Shown here: positions 1-10,064 of the stretch, one piece after another
How the letters are laid out: every line of letters starts with the position of its first letter
How positions within the stretch are numbered: position 1 is the first letter of the stretch
Assembly (NCBI GenBank): GCA_003427395.1
Contig: BFEA01000011.1
Span: 4,628,621 to 4,692,620 of the forward strand
Source: Chara braunii
Lineage: Eukaryota > Streptophyta > Charophyceae > Charales > Characeae
Length of the DNA stretch: 64,000 nt
Reading direction: 5' to 3'
Notes under the pieces: generated by a model
Told to the model about the DNA's origin: nothing
Seen by the model: the letters and a program-made list of their open reading frames with translations, nothing else
The model's database searches: none
Made by a program: the position numbers and the translations under genes

Positions 1-28
1 TTTTTTTTTTAATACATATTTTCAGTCT

Positions 29-202
29 ATGGGCCTCGCCACACGGCACACGAAACGAAAACGAAACGAGTGCATCTGGCCTCGAAAGGTGGCAAAATAC
101 ACTCGTTACTTTTTATAGCAAACCGACGAACCTGGCCATTTTCTGACGGAAGATGCACTCGTTTCGTTTTTCGTTTCGTGTGCCGTGTGCCGACGCCCTA
201 TA
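29..202. mobile_element. Fold-back MITE with about 50-bp inverted ends
   Basis: The two ends are imperfect inverted repeats. Each arm contains GGCACACGAAACG followed by a second CGAAACGAGTGCATC block, and each starts with TA. The element is about 174 bp and has no coding capacity. The structure suggests a non-autonomous DNA transposon; the superfamily cannot be assigned. Confidence 0.6.
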
Positions 203-299
203 CCTTTTTTTTTGTGGTAGTGGGGCTCGGCCCTGAGACCAGCGGTCGATAGATATAACTCGAAGCATATCAACAGGCCCTCACCATTTGGACCCACGG

Positions 300-690
300 C
301 CCGTTGCTCGTTGGCAGGTTTGAACTCTCTTTTTTTTTTTTTTTTTTTTTTTTCCCCGAGTGGTCTGAACTCTTGAACTACATTGACTACAGTGGATTAG
401 GGCCTCGCTCCAGTGCACAACATTTCTAAAAGCATTTGGACCTGTAAATGGTCCCAATACATTCAAAAAAGGGTCGACCAGTCGGAAAGTATCTGCTGCA
501 AAAAACAGTCCAGATACGTGTCGAACGTTGTGTAGTGATGCGAGGCCCTTGGAAGCGTTTCCCCGTCATTTCCCAAGCGCACACACACCAGATACAGTTG
601 TCCACTAGAAAAAATAAAAAAAACGCTTTTGCAGGGCGGCGAAACCTCCAAGGTCGTTTCGAGGTGAGACGACCCCCTCCTCCTTCCCTT
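300..690. other. No gene seen; poly-T tract and unique sequence
   Basis: This stretch holds a run of about 24 T near 330-352 and otherwise unremarkable sequence. Short ORFs on both strands show no recognisable domain. Confidence 0.5.
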
Positions 691-789
691 AGGGCCAGAT
701 CCCACTAGCCCCTAGTGTTCATTTCTGACCGTTGATCTTCGTAATCGAGGGTGAAGAATGAATAATCCAGGGTAGTGGGATCTGACCCT
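691..789. mobile_element. 99-bp MITE, copy 1
   Basis: The ends AGGGCCAGATCCCACTA and TAGTGGGATCTGACCCT are near-perfect inverted repeats. A second copy of the same length lies at 46391-46489, and the two share the internal motif TGACCGTTGATCTTCGTAAT. Two copies with the same boundaries 46 kb apart show that this is a mobile repeat rather than a chance hairpin. Confidence 0.7.
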
Positions 790-1509
790 AAGGGTAGTGA
801 GACTTCCTTATCCTTCTTCATCGTCCCCTCTTCGTGGCGATGGTGGCGGCGCGTTTGTCTTCTTCCACTAGCTTTCTTTCCTCTTCATCATCTTCCTCAT
901 CTGCCCCCCCTTTTTTTTGCTATGTCGGCGTAACGCCGCTGCCAATGTCTTGCGGCTTTTTCCTTCTCTCTCTCCTTCTCCTCGTGCTCGCTCGCCTCCT
1001 TATCATTGTGCAATCCTGAGCTTTTTTCACAACCAACTTTGCATTTCATTTATAAAAGGGCGGAGGCCGGAAATCCCTCCACAAGCAACCCCGAAAACAA
1101 TCACTCTTGGACCATTAACCAGCGCAGGTGCAGGCGTTGGGAAAATATCCAGATCAGACATGGCATGGCCCAATCTTATCTTAGCCCCTTTTTGTGTCTC
1201 TTTTCTTCGTCCCGGTTGTCGTGAAATCACGCTCTATACTTCCGTCAAAAAATTGGAACCATACAGAACCCCCCCCTGCGAAAGTGTTGTTGTTGTTGTG
1301 GGAGGGGAGGGGGGGAGAGCACGAGCTATAGTCCCCGTCAAGATCAACTTTTTGGAGGGAGGGGAGGGGGGGGGGGAAGGGGGGGAGAAGGGTAAATTCA
1401 AAACACGATGTGCGGTGTGCAGGAAACGGAAATGCGGGGGAGGAGAAGGAAAAGGAAAAGGAGGCGGCGGAGATTATAAGTTGTTTGTCTTGTCGTCTAT
1501 ATTAATTTA
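790..1509. other. No gene seen; pyrimidine-rich then purine-rich sequence
   Basis: The stretch passes from CT-rich sequence (about 860-1000) to G/A-rich sequence (about 1300-1480). ORFs here are low-complexity and rich in Ser/Leu or Gly/Lys, so I do not call a gene. Confidence 0.5.
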
Positions 1510-1546
1510 TTAAACCACTAGTACTTGGGCCAGCTATCAGCCGTGG
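1510..1546. mobile_element. Single terminus of the TTAAACCACCAGTAC MITE family
   Basis: TTAAACCACTAGTACTTGGG followed by CCAGCTATC matches the left end of the complete element at 24919-25127. No right end is found nearby, so this is a solo or truncated terminus. Confidence 0.5.
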
Positions 1547-1769
1547 GGAAAAAAAAAAGACTAGAAACGTTTCTAGTCAGATGAATTTGGGCGCTCCTGT
1601 AGTGACCCGTACGTTTCCGGAAATTGTGGTGGCTTGTTAACGAGCACGACTTTAAGAAGTACTAGTGTGGTTTAAGTTTGTTCTTGTCAATCATTCAAGA
1701 TTGTCCTAATGTTCTAGTATTACAAATAGTAGAAGTCCACCGATGAGGAAAGAAGAGCCACAGAAACAG

Positions 1770-1831
<62 letters not shown>
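1770..1831. repeat. Poly(A) tract of about 62
   Basis: An almost pure A run. It could be a retroposon tail or a slippage-expanded homopolymer; no element body is recognised upstream. Confidence 0.8.
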
Positions 1832-1832
<1 letters not shown>

Positions 1833-2060
1833 AAGAAGACAGCGGAAGAGGAGGAGCAGAATGTGAGAAGTATATTACTGTAATATGAATTGAGCTTTTG
1901 CCGAAAAAGAGAAAGAAAAAAAAAGTCAGAAGTCAGAATGATAATTAGATGGAATTAGTTAATGGCTTTTGCTGAATAGGCTTGGATGCCATACCTGTGA
2001 GAATCTGGTAGTGACATATTTCATTTTTCACGTCCCGTAATATGTATTTACATCCTATTC

Positions 2061-2283
2061 ACTAATCAATCATCAATCAACTAATCAATCAATCAACTAA
2101 TCATCAATCAATTAATCATCAATCAACTAATCAATCATCAATCAACTAATCAATTAATCATCAATCAACTAATCAATCAATCAATCAATCATCAATCAAT
2201 AAATCAGTCGTCAATCAACTAATCAATCAATCAACAAATCAATCAATCAACTAATCAATCAATCAATTAATCATCAATCAACT

Positions 2284-2317
<34 letters not shown>

Positions 2318-2432
2318 CAATCAACTAATCAATTAACCATCAATCAACTAGTCAATCAATCATCAATCAACTAATCAATCTATCAATCAATCAATCGATC
2401 GATCAAGTAATCAATCAAGTAGTCAATCAATC
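2061..2432. repeat. Degenerate (AATC)n / AATCAACT array
   Basis: About 370 bp of tandem AATC interspersed with ATCAATCAACT higher-order units. The mixture of 4-bp and 11-bp periods suggests old, repeatedly duplicated microsatellite DNA. Confidence 0.85.
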
Positions 2433-2607
2433 ATGGTTGCCTATGTTTTCATTCGAACCACCGCGGGCTGTCATTTTGCTCGACGAGGAGGATGGATCTA
2501 GTCCAAAACCGGGCCAAGTTCCTATTGATATTTCTTCGCAGGCATTACCGTACTATGTGCGGCTTTGAACCCGACGGCCTCGCAAGGCCGTGTCACTGAG
2601 CTGCTAG

Positions 2608-2801
2608 ATTAGCATGAACGTGGCCAGAATGGAGGTCAGGTTCATGATAATAGTACTAATATTCCACAAGTACTTTCTCCGTGCGGATTCCACGGACACG
2701 AGCGGCCTGCCTGAGCAACAATTCGCACTGAGAAAGTACTTGTGGTATATTACTAGTATTATCATGAACGTGGTCTGCATTCAGGCCACGTTCATGCTAA
2801 T
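2608..2801. mobile_element. 194-bp fold-back element with about 70-bp arms
   Basis: The left end ATTAGCATGAACGTGGCC is the exact reverse complement of the right end. The arms continue inward through a shared GTTCATGATAATA-like block and ACAAGTACTTTCTC. The loop is about 50 bp. There is no coding content and no clear target-site duplication. Confidence 0.65.
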
Positions 2802-2983
2802 CTCCCGTACCAGTGCGGATTCCGCTACTCTTTCGACACTAGCTGAATCCAAAAAAAAAAAAAAAAAAAAAAAAAACTCAAGCCTGCGTGAATCTGGTCA
2901 CACTGCCGCCTCTGCCAGGTTTTCCTCTTTTCAAACGAGTGCAGGATTTGGCTTGCCTGTCGCTCCTCCTATCTATGTACAAG

Positions 2984-3018
<35 letters not shown>

Positions 3019-3180
3019 CACCCCCGCCCCCTCCCACAAGACCTGTGAATAGATGCCGTATAGCGCAGGAATTTTGGCTATTGAAAAAAATAATAGAATT
3101 GCCCATACGTGCAAAATGGACTGAATTCATTCTTTTTTTTGTTTTCTTGTTCATTGGACTCCTATATCCTTCCAGCCCAC

Positions 3181-3260
3181 TACCTTTCTCGACCTTTTGG
3201 CTAAAAATAGATAAAGCGTAGTATCTGTTCTGAGCAGTTTAATATCGGATCCGTGGGGGA
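3181..3260 (+). ncRNA. U2 snRNA 5' fragment (retropseudogene)
   Basis: The sequence matches the conserved 5' part of spliceosomal U2: TACCTTTCTCGACC, TTTTGGCTAA, then the branch-site recognition region GTAGTATCTGTTCT and AGTTTAATATC. The Sm site and the 3' stem-loops are absent. An A-rich tract follows at about 3274-3297. Truncation plus an A-rich tail suggests a retroposed fragment rather than a working gene. Confidence 0.75.
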
Positions 3261-3503
3261 GGAAAATCCTTCCAAAAAAAAATAAAAATAAAAAAAATTC
3301 CTTCCATCCATGGACGGAAGGAATCGAATTCCCCTCTTCGTGGTTTTATTTGCATGCATGCATGCGCGCTCGGGGAGGGAGCGGGGTGCTCCTGATGGTC
3401 ATTAATTTATTTAGTTATTTTCATTTCTTTTGTGCTTCAGATATCCTCCGTGCGCGAACTGGATTGTTGTATCCATCCCGCTTTTTTTTTATTTTTATTT
3501 TTT

Positions 3504-3570
3504 AATTTGGACCATTTCTCGATTTATGCGTGTCATCCTTGCATGCAGGGGCCATGCATTATAATCTTGT
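3504..3570 (-). ncRNA. U6 snRNA 3' fragment (retropseudogene)
   Basis: Read on the minus strand, this shows AAGGATGACACGCATAAATC followed by GAGAAATGGTCCAAAT, the plant-type U6 3' half, preceded by ATGGCCCCTGC and a diverged GATTA. An A-rich tail follows on the minus strand (the T-rich tract at 3482-3503). The 5' stem and the ACAGAGA box are missing. Confidence 0.75.
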
Positions 3571-3621
3571 GTGGATCCTTCCGAAGGACTTCATCCAGCA
3601 TTCTCTCATCCCTCCAATGCT

Positions 3622-3900
3622 TTTTTTTTTTTTTTTTTTTTATTATTGAAGGGCGATGGCCTTGTCGTATCATCAGTATCGAATTGAAGCTATTATTTTA
3701 CCAGACTGACCGGCCCCAGCTACTTCACCAATTTCACGAATTTCACGAATTTAGTCCACATCCCTCGACGTGCATCTGGATTAGAATTCGTGAAATTGGT
3801 GAAGTAGCTGGGGCCGGTCAGTCTGATAAAATAATAGCGTCAGGTCGATAATGATATGTCAAGGCCATCGCCCTTCATTATTAAAAAAAAAAAAAAAAAA
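3622..3900. mobile_element. Head-to-head pair of poly(A)-tailed SINE-like elements
   Basis: Two arms of roughly 100 bp are inverted copies that meet near 3755-3785. Each arm ends outward with CAAGGCCATCGCCCTTC followed by TTATTA-type sequence and a run of about 20 A (T on the left). The inner part carries GGGGCCGGTCAGTCTG. The same 3' motif (GGTCAG, then ATGATATCTCAAGG, then GCCC) recurs on the minus strand at 45391-45470 and 63645-63700. Confidence 0.6.
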
Positions 3901-3960
3901 AGGACTGGAGGGCTGGGGGCCTTGCTGAAAGAGAGGGCCGGATAGAAGTTCCAGGGTTGC

Positions 3961-4069
3961 TACCGTCTTCCCCCGAGCACAACGCACCCCCATTTTGCCT
4001 GTATCGGGCCGGAAACACACCTTGTATACGTTCATTTTCAGGGTGTATTATGTTCGGGGGAAGACGGTA
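3961..4069. mobile_element. 109-bp MITE of the TACCGTCTTC family
   Basis: The left end TACCGTCTTCCCCCGA and the right end TCGGGGGAAGACGGTA are perfect inverted repeats bounded by TA. This is the same length as the copy at 30307-30415. TA-bounded, very short palindromic elements resemble Tc1/mariner-type MITEs, but the superfamily is an inference. Confidence 0.75.
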
Positions 4070-4080
4070 GCCAGCCAGCT

Positions 4081-4350
4081 ACCCGTCTTCACCCGAATAC
4101 ACCGTACGGTCATTATTGCTGTACATCCACCTTCTTCCCCCACCCGAATACACCGTACGGTCATTATTGCTGTACATCCACCTTNTACACCGTACGGTCA
4201 TTATTGCTGTACATCCACCTTCTTCCCCCACCCGAATACACCGTACGGTCATTATTGCTGTACATCCACCTTCTTCCCCCGAATACAACGCACGGTCACT
4301 ACAGCTGTATTCGGGCCATCTTTCAGTCTAAATACATCTATAATGACCGT
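4081..4350. repeat. Tandem array of the left half of the TACCGTCTTC MITE
   Basis: The left-half unit (ACCCGAATACACCGTACGG followed by TCATTATTGCTGTACATCC) repeats four times with period near 58-66 bp, then runs into one more complete inner region and a diverged right arm. There is one N at 4185. Half-element tandem amplification is unusual for a MITE. Confidence 0.7.
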
Positions 4351-4440
4351 GCGTTGTACCTGAGGGAAGCAGGGGTTAGACTGTCCGTTGGCCGAAAAAT
4401 ACAGCTGCAATGGCCATGCGTTGTATTCGAGTGACGACCG

Positions 4441-4716
4441 AACACCAGGTCACTGTTGCAGTGGTAAAGGGATCCGGCTGCTATGGCCGAGGTCACTGGT
4501 TCGAGTCCCTCTGCCTGCGTATCGTTAAAGGTCCCAACAAAAAAGGTTCAAGACCCAACAAAAACTATCGACGTAGTAGAAACACTTAGGTTATCTCCCC
4601 TTCACAGTGAGAGGAAACTATGCTTGCAGGGGTCCCCTCTAGATAGCCTTAGGAGTAGGTAGTGAAAGGCGAAAACAGAAGTTGAGAGAAGAAGATAGAA
4701 AAAAAGAAAAAAAGAA
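4441..4716 (+). mobile_element. tRNA-derived SINE
   Basis: A tRNA-like head carries a box A-like GCAGTGGTAAAGG near 4458 and a perfect box B, GGTTCGAGTCC, at 4498-4508, the expected spacing for an RNA polymerase III internal promoter. The body contains ATGCTTGCAGGGGTCCCCTC and TTAGGAGTAGG, and the 3' end is A-rich. A second copy of the body lies at 40628-40770. The acceptor stem does not pair, so this is not a functional tRNA. Confidence 0.65.
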
Positions 4717-4764
4717 ACACTTAGGTTATCTGGCAGTCCCTCTAATCTTCATCGCTTCCTGTAG

Positions 4765-4865
4765 AAGGAGCGCTGGACCCATTTTCCAGCAGGTGCTACT
4801 CCCCACCAAAAGATTGGGAGAGTCATGGTGAGCTGCCAGTGGAGGGGGGCTCTTATACCCAGCAC
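4765..4865. repeat. Dispersed repeat related to 26308-26860
   Basis: The block CGCTGGACCCATTTTCCAGC followed by AGGTGCTACTCCCCACCAA matches 26812-26860 with few changes and appears inverted at 26308-26345. Its nature is unknown. Confidence 0.5.
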
Positions 4866-5288
4866 CACTAGCAGCCTCTCCGCTGGTGTTTGTAAAAAAC
4901 AAAACAAAACAAAACAAAAAACAAAAAACAAACAGGTCCGCATTTCATCAGTTCATGGGTGAACCACCTGACCTCACAGAGTCACAGGTGGTTAACCGGG
5001 CATGTTGCTGACACGTCAGCATGAAGGGAGGGTGGCGTTCACAGCTAAATAAGCATATGGCAGATTAAGGCCACAACGGCATATTGGGCAGGCAATTAGG
5101 AAGAGGGGGGGGGGGGGAATGAACACAAGATAAAGAGTCGCAGTTTTCGCAACAGAGGCTGGCCGCTGGAAGTGACCGTCCCTTCATAGTGTTTGGAGCA
5201 GAGACTGTGCACTGTGCATGGTAACCGAACTGTGGCTGCTTGACAACAGAATGAAAGGGCACAGCCACCATCTTCTATGGAGGTCCTT

Positions 5289-5882
5289 TCATTGTCCGGG
5301 GTAGAATCTGTCCGATCTACACAGGGAGGGGACATGTGCAGAGGAAGGAGGTAATTGTGCAGCTGGATTGCTCGCCAGAGACTGAAGCTCTTGCAGATGC
5401 AAAGTAACATACTGTTCCTGATGGACAATCCAAATCGAGTGACTGCCTGCTACTTGGTTATAGGAGTTAATCCTACTTAACGTGTGCACCCTACTGCCAT
5501 TGTCCCAGAGGGCCCATGAATTATCTGCAAAGGTCACAGCGCTGAAATGACCAGAACAATGCAGTGTGTAGGCACAAATATTTGGGTCCATGCCTGGCAT
5601 GTGGTTCTCGGGAGCGGGCTGCACTTGTAGTCTTCTTCCCATAAATGCCATAAACAAGACTTATATGTTCACTCCAGGTGCAGTACTGTCATCCTCTGGG
5701 CAGACAGTACGGTGCTCTTCTTCTATCCAGCGGACAATATCGGCAAAATCAAAAACTGTGTGAGGGCTGCAATTGTAGGCGAGGAGTCTTACATTGATGA
5801 TATAGTACACACAGTGGCCTTGCTGTAGCACTATGAGATCATTTGGATCTGCCGGTTGTGCGGCAGGGGGCAGTTCATTCAA
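5289..5882 (-). pseudogene. Hypothetical coding region with one in-frame TAA
   Basis: Two adjacent minus-strand ORFs share one frame and are separated only by a TAA at 5661-5663, giving about 197 codons of open frame. The composition is protein-like, with a Trp/His/Cys-containing core: YYIINVRLLAYNC in the N-terminal half and HFSAVTFADNSWALWDNG in the C-terminal half. The HF-SAV-F-DN-W pattern is loosely reminiscent of the histidine-box region of papain-fold ubiquitin hydrolases, but this is too weak for a functional call. The neighbours are repeats and microsatellites. It is most simply a decayed gene or transposon fragment; alternatively the TAA lies in an intron or is a sequencing error. 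Confidence 0.4.
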
Positions 5883-6132
5883 TTATGTGGATTGCACGGC
5901 AGGTGGAGCGTCATTGTGGTTTTGATCGTTTCTATCAGGTTCCTCTGGTTGTATCAACTGCATTGGTTCTAGCATACGCTTCGGAGAGAAGTCATCCTCG
6001 GCCGGGGGCTCCGTCAAACGATAAGAAGGCAGATCATTGCCCATTGGGGCTGGGGAGCATGCAGGGTTAGGTGGGGGAGAAATGGGTGGGTGAGAGATAC
6101 GGGCGGGTCAGATGCAGGTAAACGAAGGCTGA

Positions 6133-6300
6133 TCAGCCGCACTCGTACTTAAGGCGGCTGCCAGTCGTGCAAAAGCTGTGCAGGCAGCCGCACCTCGTCT
6201 GAAGCACATGCAGGCCCGCAGTGCTAAAGAAATCGTCGCCACATTGTTGGCATCGGACTCGATATGTACTATTCCGGGCTAGTGTGTATTGAGCGCGACG
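6133..6300 (-). other. Possible Cys-rich exon
   Basis: The minus-strand frame ends in a Cys-rich segment with CQQCGDDFF and CGCLHSFC before a TGA stop, which could be a small zinc-binding module. The upstream frame runs into a (GT)n microsatellite, so the ORF cannot be followed. It lies on the same strand and upstream of the broken ORF at 5289-5882 and may have belonged to the same gene. Confidence 0.25.
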
Positions 6301-6338
6301 TCGTCGTTCTGTACCGTTGCGGGTGCGTGCGTGCGCGC

Positions 6339-6340
<2 letters not shown>

Positions 6341-6398
<58 letters not shown>
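6341..6398. repeat. (GT)29 microsatellite
   Basis: Pure GT dinucleotides preceded by GTGCGTGCGTGCGCGCGC. Confidence 0.9.
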
Positions 6399-6399
<1 letters not shown>

Positions 6400-7240
6400 G
6401 TAAACTGTCACCACAACCACCCCTTTTCCACCCAGATGAGTAGATCCAAAATTGGAACCACTTACCTCTGTAGCAAACAACAGGAAGCACACTAAAACCG
6501 TTATATTGCCTTTTCCTTGTGCAGTCCTTCCTTTTTCTTGCATTTGGCTTTTTTTAGGTTTTCTCTGCTGTTCTTCTTCCAGCTCCACTTTCACTGTGCC
6601 TCTCACGTACACGACTTTCCCGGTTGATTGTGACTCTCATGTACAAGCTTGCCAGCTTGATTCTTTGCAGGCTACGAAAAGGAGGCAGATTAAAGGGGGA
6701 GGTATATTTCTGTTCATTTTTAGGCACAACTTCACCTTCTATTTTGTTTGTTTTTTAAATGATGCCCATTCATATGCATTTAGAAGTGCTGCACGAGGGG
6801 AGGGAGGAAGGAAAAGGGGGAGGGGAGGAAGAAGTCCTACACGAGGGAAGGAAGGAGGGAGAAGAGGAAGAGGAAGAAGTGGAGGGGCAGGAATAGGACA
6901 GAGGAAAGATAAACTTGACCGGGTTCTCAGTACTCACCGCCAGAGTCACTGCTTGGGTTGCAGAGAAACAAAAGTTGAGGAGCAGGCGTTGCCTATGGTA
7001 AGTGGCCACCGCTGCAGATGGAACAGGACAGGTTTGGGTGTGGCCTGTGGAAGCACCACATCCAATTCTCACCGTTGCAGGGTAGAGAGATGTCACAGGC
7101 TACACGGCTCCCACATGCTCGGAACACAGAGCCACGCTGACGGCAGTCATATAGGCATTGTCCTTCCAGCCTCGGTCTGTAATTTGGACTAGTACAAGGC
7201 CTTGAAACAGGCTTGTTTGTGCAAGGCCAAGAGTCGATTT
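6400..7240. other. No gene seen
   Basis: A G/A-rich block lies at about 6790-6900. A 246-codon ORF on the plus strand crosses it, but the product is low-complexity Gly/Arg and shows no domain. I leave it unassigned. Confidence 0.4.
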
Positions 7241-7511
7241 GTAAATAGAGCACCCTTTCCATGGGACTCAAGGGTCACTTAAAAAAATAGAGTGGCCCCT
7301 TCATGGAACTCAAGGGTCACTTAGAGAATAGAGTGGCCCCTTCGTGGAACTCAAGGGTCACTTAGAGAATAGAGAGCCTCCTTCTTGGGACTCGAGCGTA
7401 ACTCTAAAAATAGAGAGTCCCTTTATGGGACTCAAGGATCAGTCTGAAAATTGAGTGCCCCCTTTGTGGCACTCAAAACGGTCACTTCAATGGAAGAGCC
7501 CATGTCGTGGA
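7241..7511. repeat. Minisatellite, unit about 46-48 bp, six copies
   Basis: Each unit contains an ATAGAGTGGCCCCTTC-like block, GGAACTCAAGGGTCACTTAG and a short A-rich spacer. Copies diverge towards the right edge, which suggests an old array without recent homogenisation. Confidence 0.8.
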
Positions 7512-8061
7512 ACTCAGGGGTCCAGGGTTGCCAACCTTGGAATAAGAAGAGTCAGACCGATTGTAAAATCATAGCAGGCCTGGTGCAAAAGTAGCGTGGA
7601 CCCTACGAAAGTTAAAATAGGGCCAAGCCCCCCTCTACTTAACCCTTCTGGGTCCTTCTAACTGATTTGACCGGTGTTTACTGCGCCGTTTTAGTCTTTA
7701 TTGTTGCTTGACCTTCTTTACTAAGCGCTAGGGTTATATCGTTTGATGATTTGTTTCAGAATCTCACTTCTGTCCCTGTACTCAGGATGTGAACTTTGGG
7801 AGTTACGACGATTCGGTCAAAATTGTGATATGACCCTAGGGCTGACTGCGGCGTGCCGGCCTCTGACAGCCATACGGAAGCCCAGTCTTGATGTCCTTGA
7901 CACAGTTTCCTTGACTATAAGCATATAACTTTTGTGGTAATTTGTGCTCATAGTTTTTGCATCCCATTAACATCAATGCTCTCTCTCGTTTTGCATCCCA
8001 TTAACATTTGCTCATTGAACAGTTTCCTGCATAGAGCCACAGTGTCCCGCTAATCACTAGT

Positions 8062-8062
<1 letters not shown>
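7512..8062. other. No gene seen
   Basis: Unique sequence with a short direct repeat (TTTTGCATCCCATTAACAT at about 7957 and 7989). No convincing ORF. Confidence 0.4.

Positions 8063-8133
<71 letters not shown>
8063..8133. repeat. (CT)n microsatellite
   Basis: About 35 pure CT units. The flanks do not match the LTR-like repeats that carry (GA)n elsewhere in the window. Confidence 0.9.
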
Positions 8134-8136
<3 letters not shown>

Positions 8137-8969
8137 CACTTCCATCTTGTTGGTGCTAGCGCTAATTCTGCTCACACGCTTGTGCTTCTTGCATCGTCGT
8201 CACTTGCTCCTTCAGAGTTCTGCACTACCATCATTTGCTAGCAGCTTGTTGTCATGGCTCCAAAGACGCATGGGTCCAGCTGGGGCAAGGGGCATGCTGC
8301 GAGCAGGGGAAGACTTTTGAACAGCCTAACTATCTTACAAAAAGAACAGGGAGTAAAAAGTTAGAGGAGGAGATGGAGGAAACGGTAGGAAAAGGGTGCA
8401 TAAGGCAACATAGAGCACAAGTAGACGCACAAACAAACACCATCCGTGGGAGAATGACTTGTTACGTGTATAAATACGAGCAACATTAGGGCAGTCCACC
8501 ACTGCCTTCCAACCTCTTGTGCGTCCCTATATCCGTCCCAACCATCACCATTGCATAATATGCCATTGCATCCGCTCCCTTCTTCTTTTTTTTTTTTCAG
8601 TCGTCACCTTGCCAATTCACCATCCTGCCACAACCGCGAAACCAGATTTGTCCCCAATGAACATTCCAGATCTGCCTGTCGTCCATCAAGTTTCTCCGTG
8701 TGATCTAGTGTTAAGGTAAAGCAGCCAGATGCCTGGACTTGACAATGCCACGTGTTTGTAAGTTACAAAAGGGAGGCAGGTGAGTTTGGGGGCGACGAGT
8801 TGCTGCGGTGCCCTAAACCAGGCGACTCTGGCGATAGATCAGATGCGAAGCGTCTGCTCTGGCGAGCGGAGTGAGTGACAGGATAGAATTGCACAAGGAG
8901 TGAACCAGGAATCTCAATTCTCTCGTCTAGACCCAAGCAAGTGCACACACAACCCACGCCTTTGGCCCT

Positions 8970-9589
8970 CGCGTTTGAGAGGATTTCACGCTGCAGACGC
9001 CTGAAAGCCGGCACCAAACCCCCAAGTCCAGAAGGTTCCAAAGTCCCAAGTTCCAGCGTCAAGTGGGGTAGGTCCGATAGGCCAGTTGAAGCGTCGTAGG
9101 TCTAAGTCAGGAAACATCCAGAAAAGTCAAGTTGTGGTACAGCCTGTCTAGTACCCAATAAAAAAAGTATGGAAGGCTGAGTCATTGTATAGCCAGTTCG
9201 GTACCCCACAGAAGGGTCCTGAAAGTCCAAGTCCAGTCCCCCAGTCCACAAAAAATTGCAGCAAGTCCTAGGAAAGTCCGGGAAGCTTCCGGACCGACAA
9301 AATGATTGCAACAGACAGGCCGTGGCTGACCTGTACTGGTCTGAGGCAGGCCAAACCAAGTCCAATTCCTATATTTAGCTGCTACAGTGCAGCAGCGGAC
9401 ACAGTTGTTCATTTGTGAAGTTGGGGAAGCGCTGCTGCTGCTTGTGTGACCAAGCGACTCAGGCAAGACCATGCTCGAAGAAGAAGAGAATGCCAGAGGC
9501 AACCATAGCTAGGGTCGTGGAAGAGAAGTAGGGTGGCCATAACCGCCAAGGTCTGGGTCTGATCTGAGTGGGTGTATTTAGGGAGCGAT

Positions 9590-9658
<69 letters not shown>

Positions 9659-9830
9659 GAAGGGGTAGTCGGTTACCTACCTGATTCGAGTCCGGTACTC
9701 TGTGAGCGGCAGGGACCGCAGGAGACATGTACACTTTCTTTGTATAATAAAGACAATTTGAGTTTCAAACTCTATGTGATTTTGTGTCTCGGCTATAGGT
9801 TCCGAGTGTGAACACTCATCTGGATGATCA
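8970..9830 (+). mobile_element. LTR-like dispersed repeat with internal (GA)n, copy 1
   Basis: It shares ordered blocks with 20695-21480: AGGATTTCACGCTGCA, an AAGTCC-rich segment, a CAACAGACAGGCC / CCTGTACTGGTC-type block, CAGTTGTTCATT, GAAGCGCTGCTG, GGCCATA, a (GA)n run (9592-9655 here), then TATAATA-type and GTGTGAACACTCAT-type blocks. A late polyadenylation-like AATAAAG occurs near 9747. The layout resembles a solo LTR, but exact TG/CA ends and target duplications were not identified. Confidence 0.5.
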
Positions 9831-9857
9831 TTGCATGTGTGTGCGAGGTTGAGGGTG

Positions 9858-10022
9858 ATTGAATTGCAAATCACTGCACGTTTGGCTCGCCAGAGGCATT
9901 TTAGAAGGATTCACTATGTTCGCTATGAGGAAGACTTCCTGATTGGAGTCATCGGACCTAGAGCACTAGCCGATAGAATACGAAGTCTAATGGCACGATT
10001 TCTCGAAGTAAGGCTTAGCCTT
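9858..10022 (+). pseudogene. Group II intron maturase/RT fragment of mitochondrial origin
   Basis: The plus-strand frame contains RRIHYVRYEEDFLIGVIGPR followed by ALADRIRSLMARFLEVRL. This matches the palm region of organellar group II intron reverse transcriptases, where the family has YVRYADDFLIG. Here the catalytic YADD box reads YEED, so one catalytic Asp is lost. Only about 45 residues of the family's several hundred remain. It is fused within 45 bp to a nad2 fragment, consistent with an insertion of mitochondrial DNA into the nucleus. Confidence 0.7.
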
Positions 10023-10064
10023 CGACCCTTCTTTTCAAAGACGCTCAGTACCATTTTGATGTGT

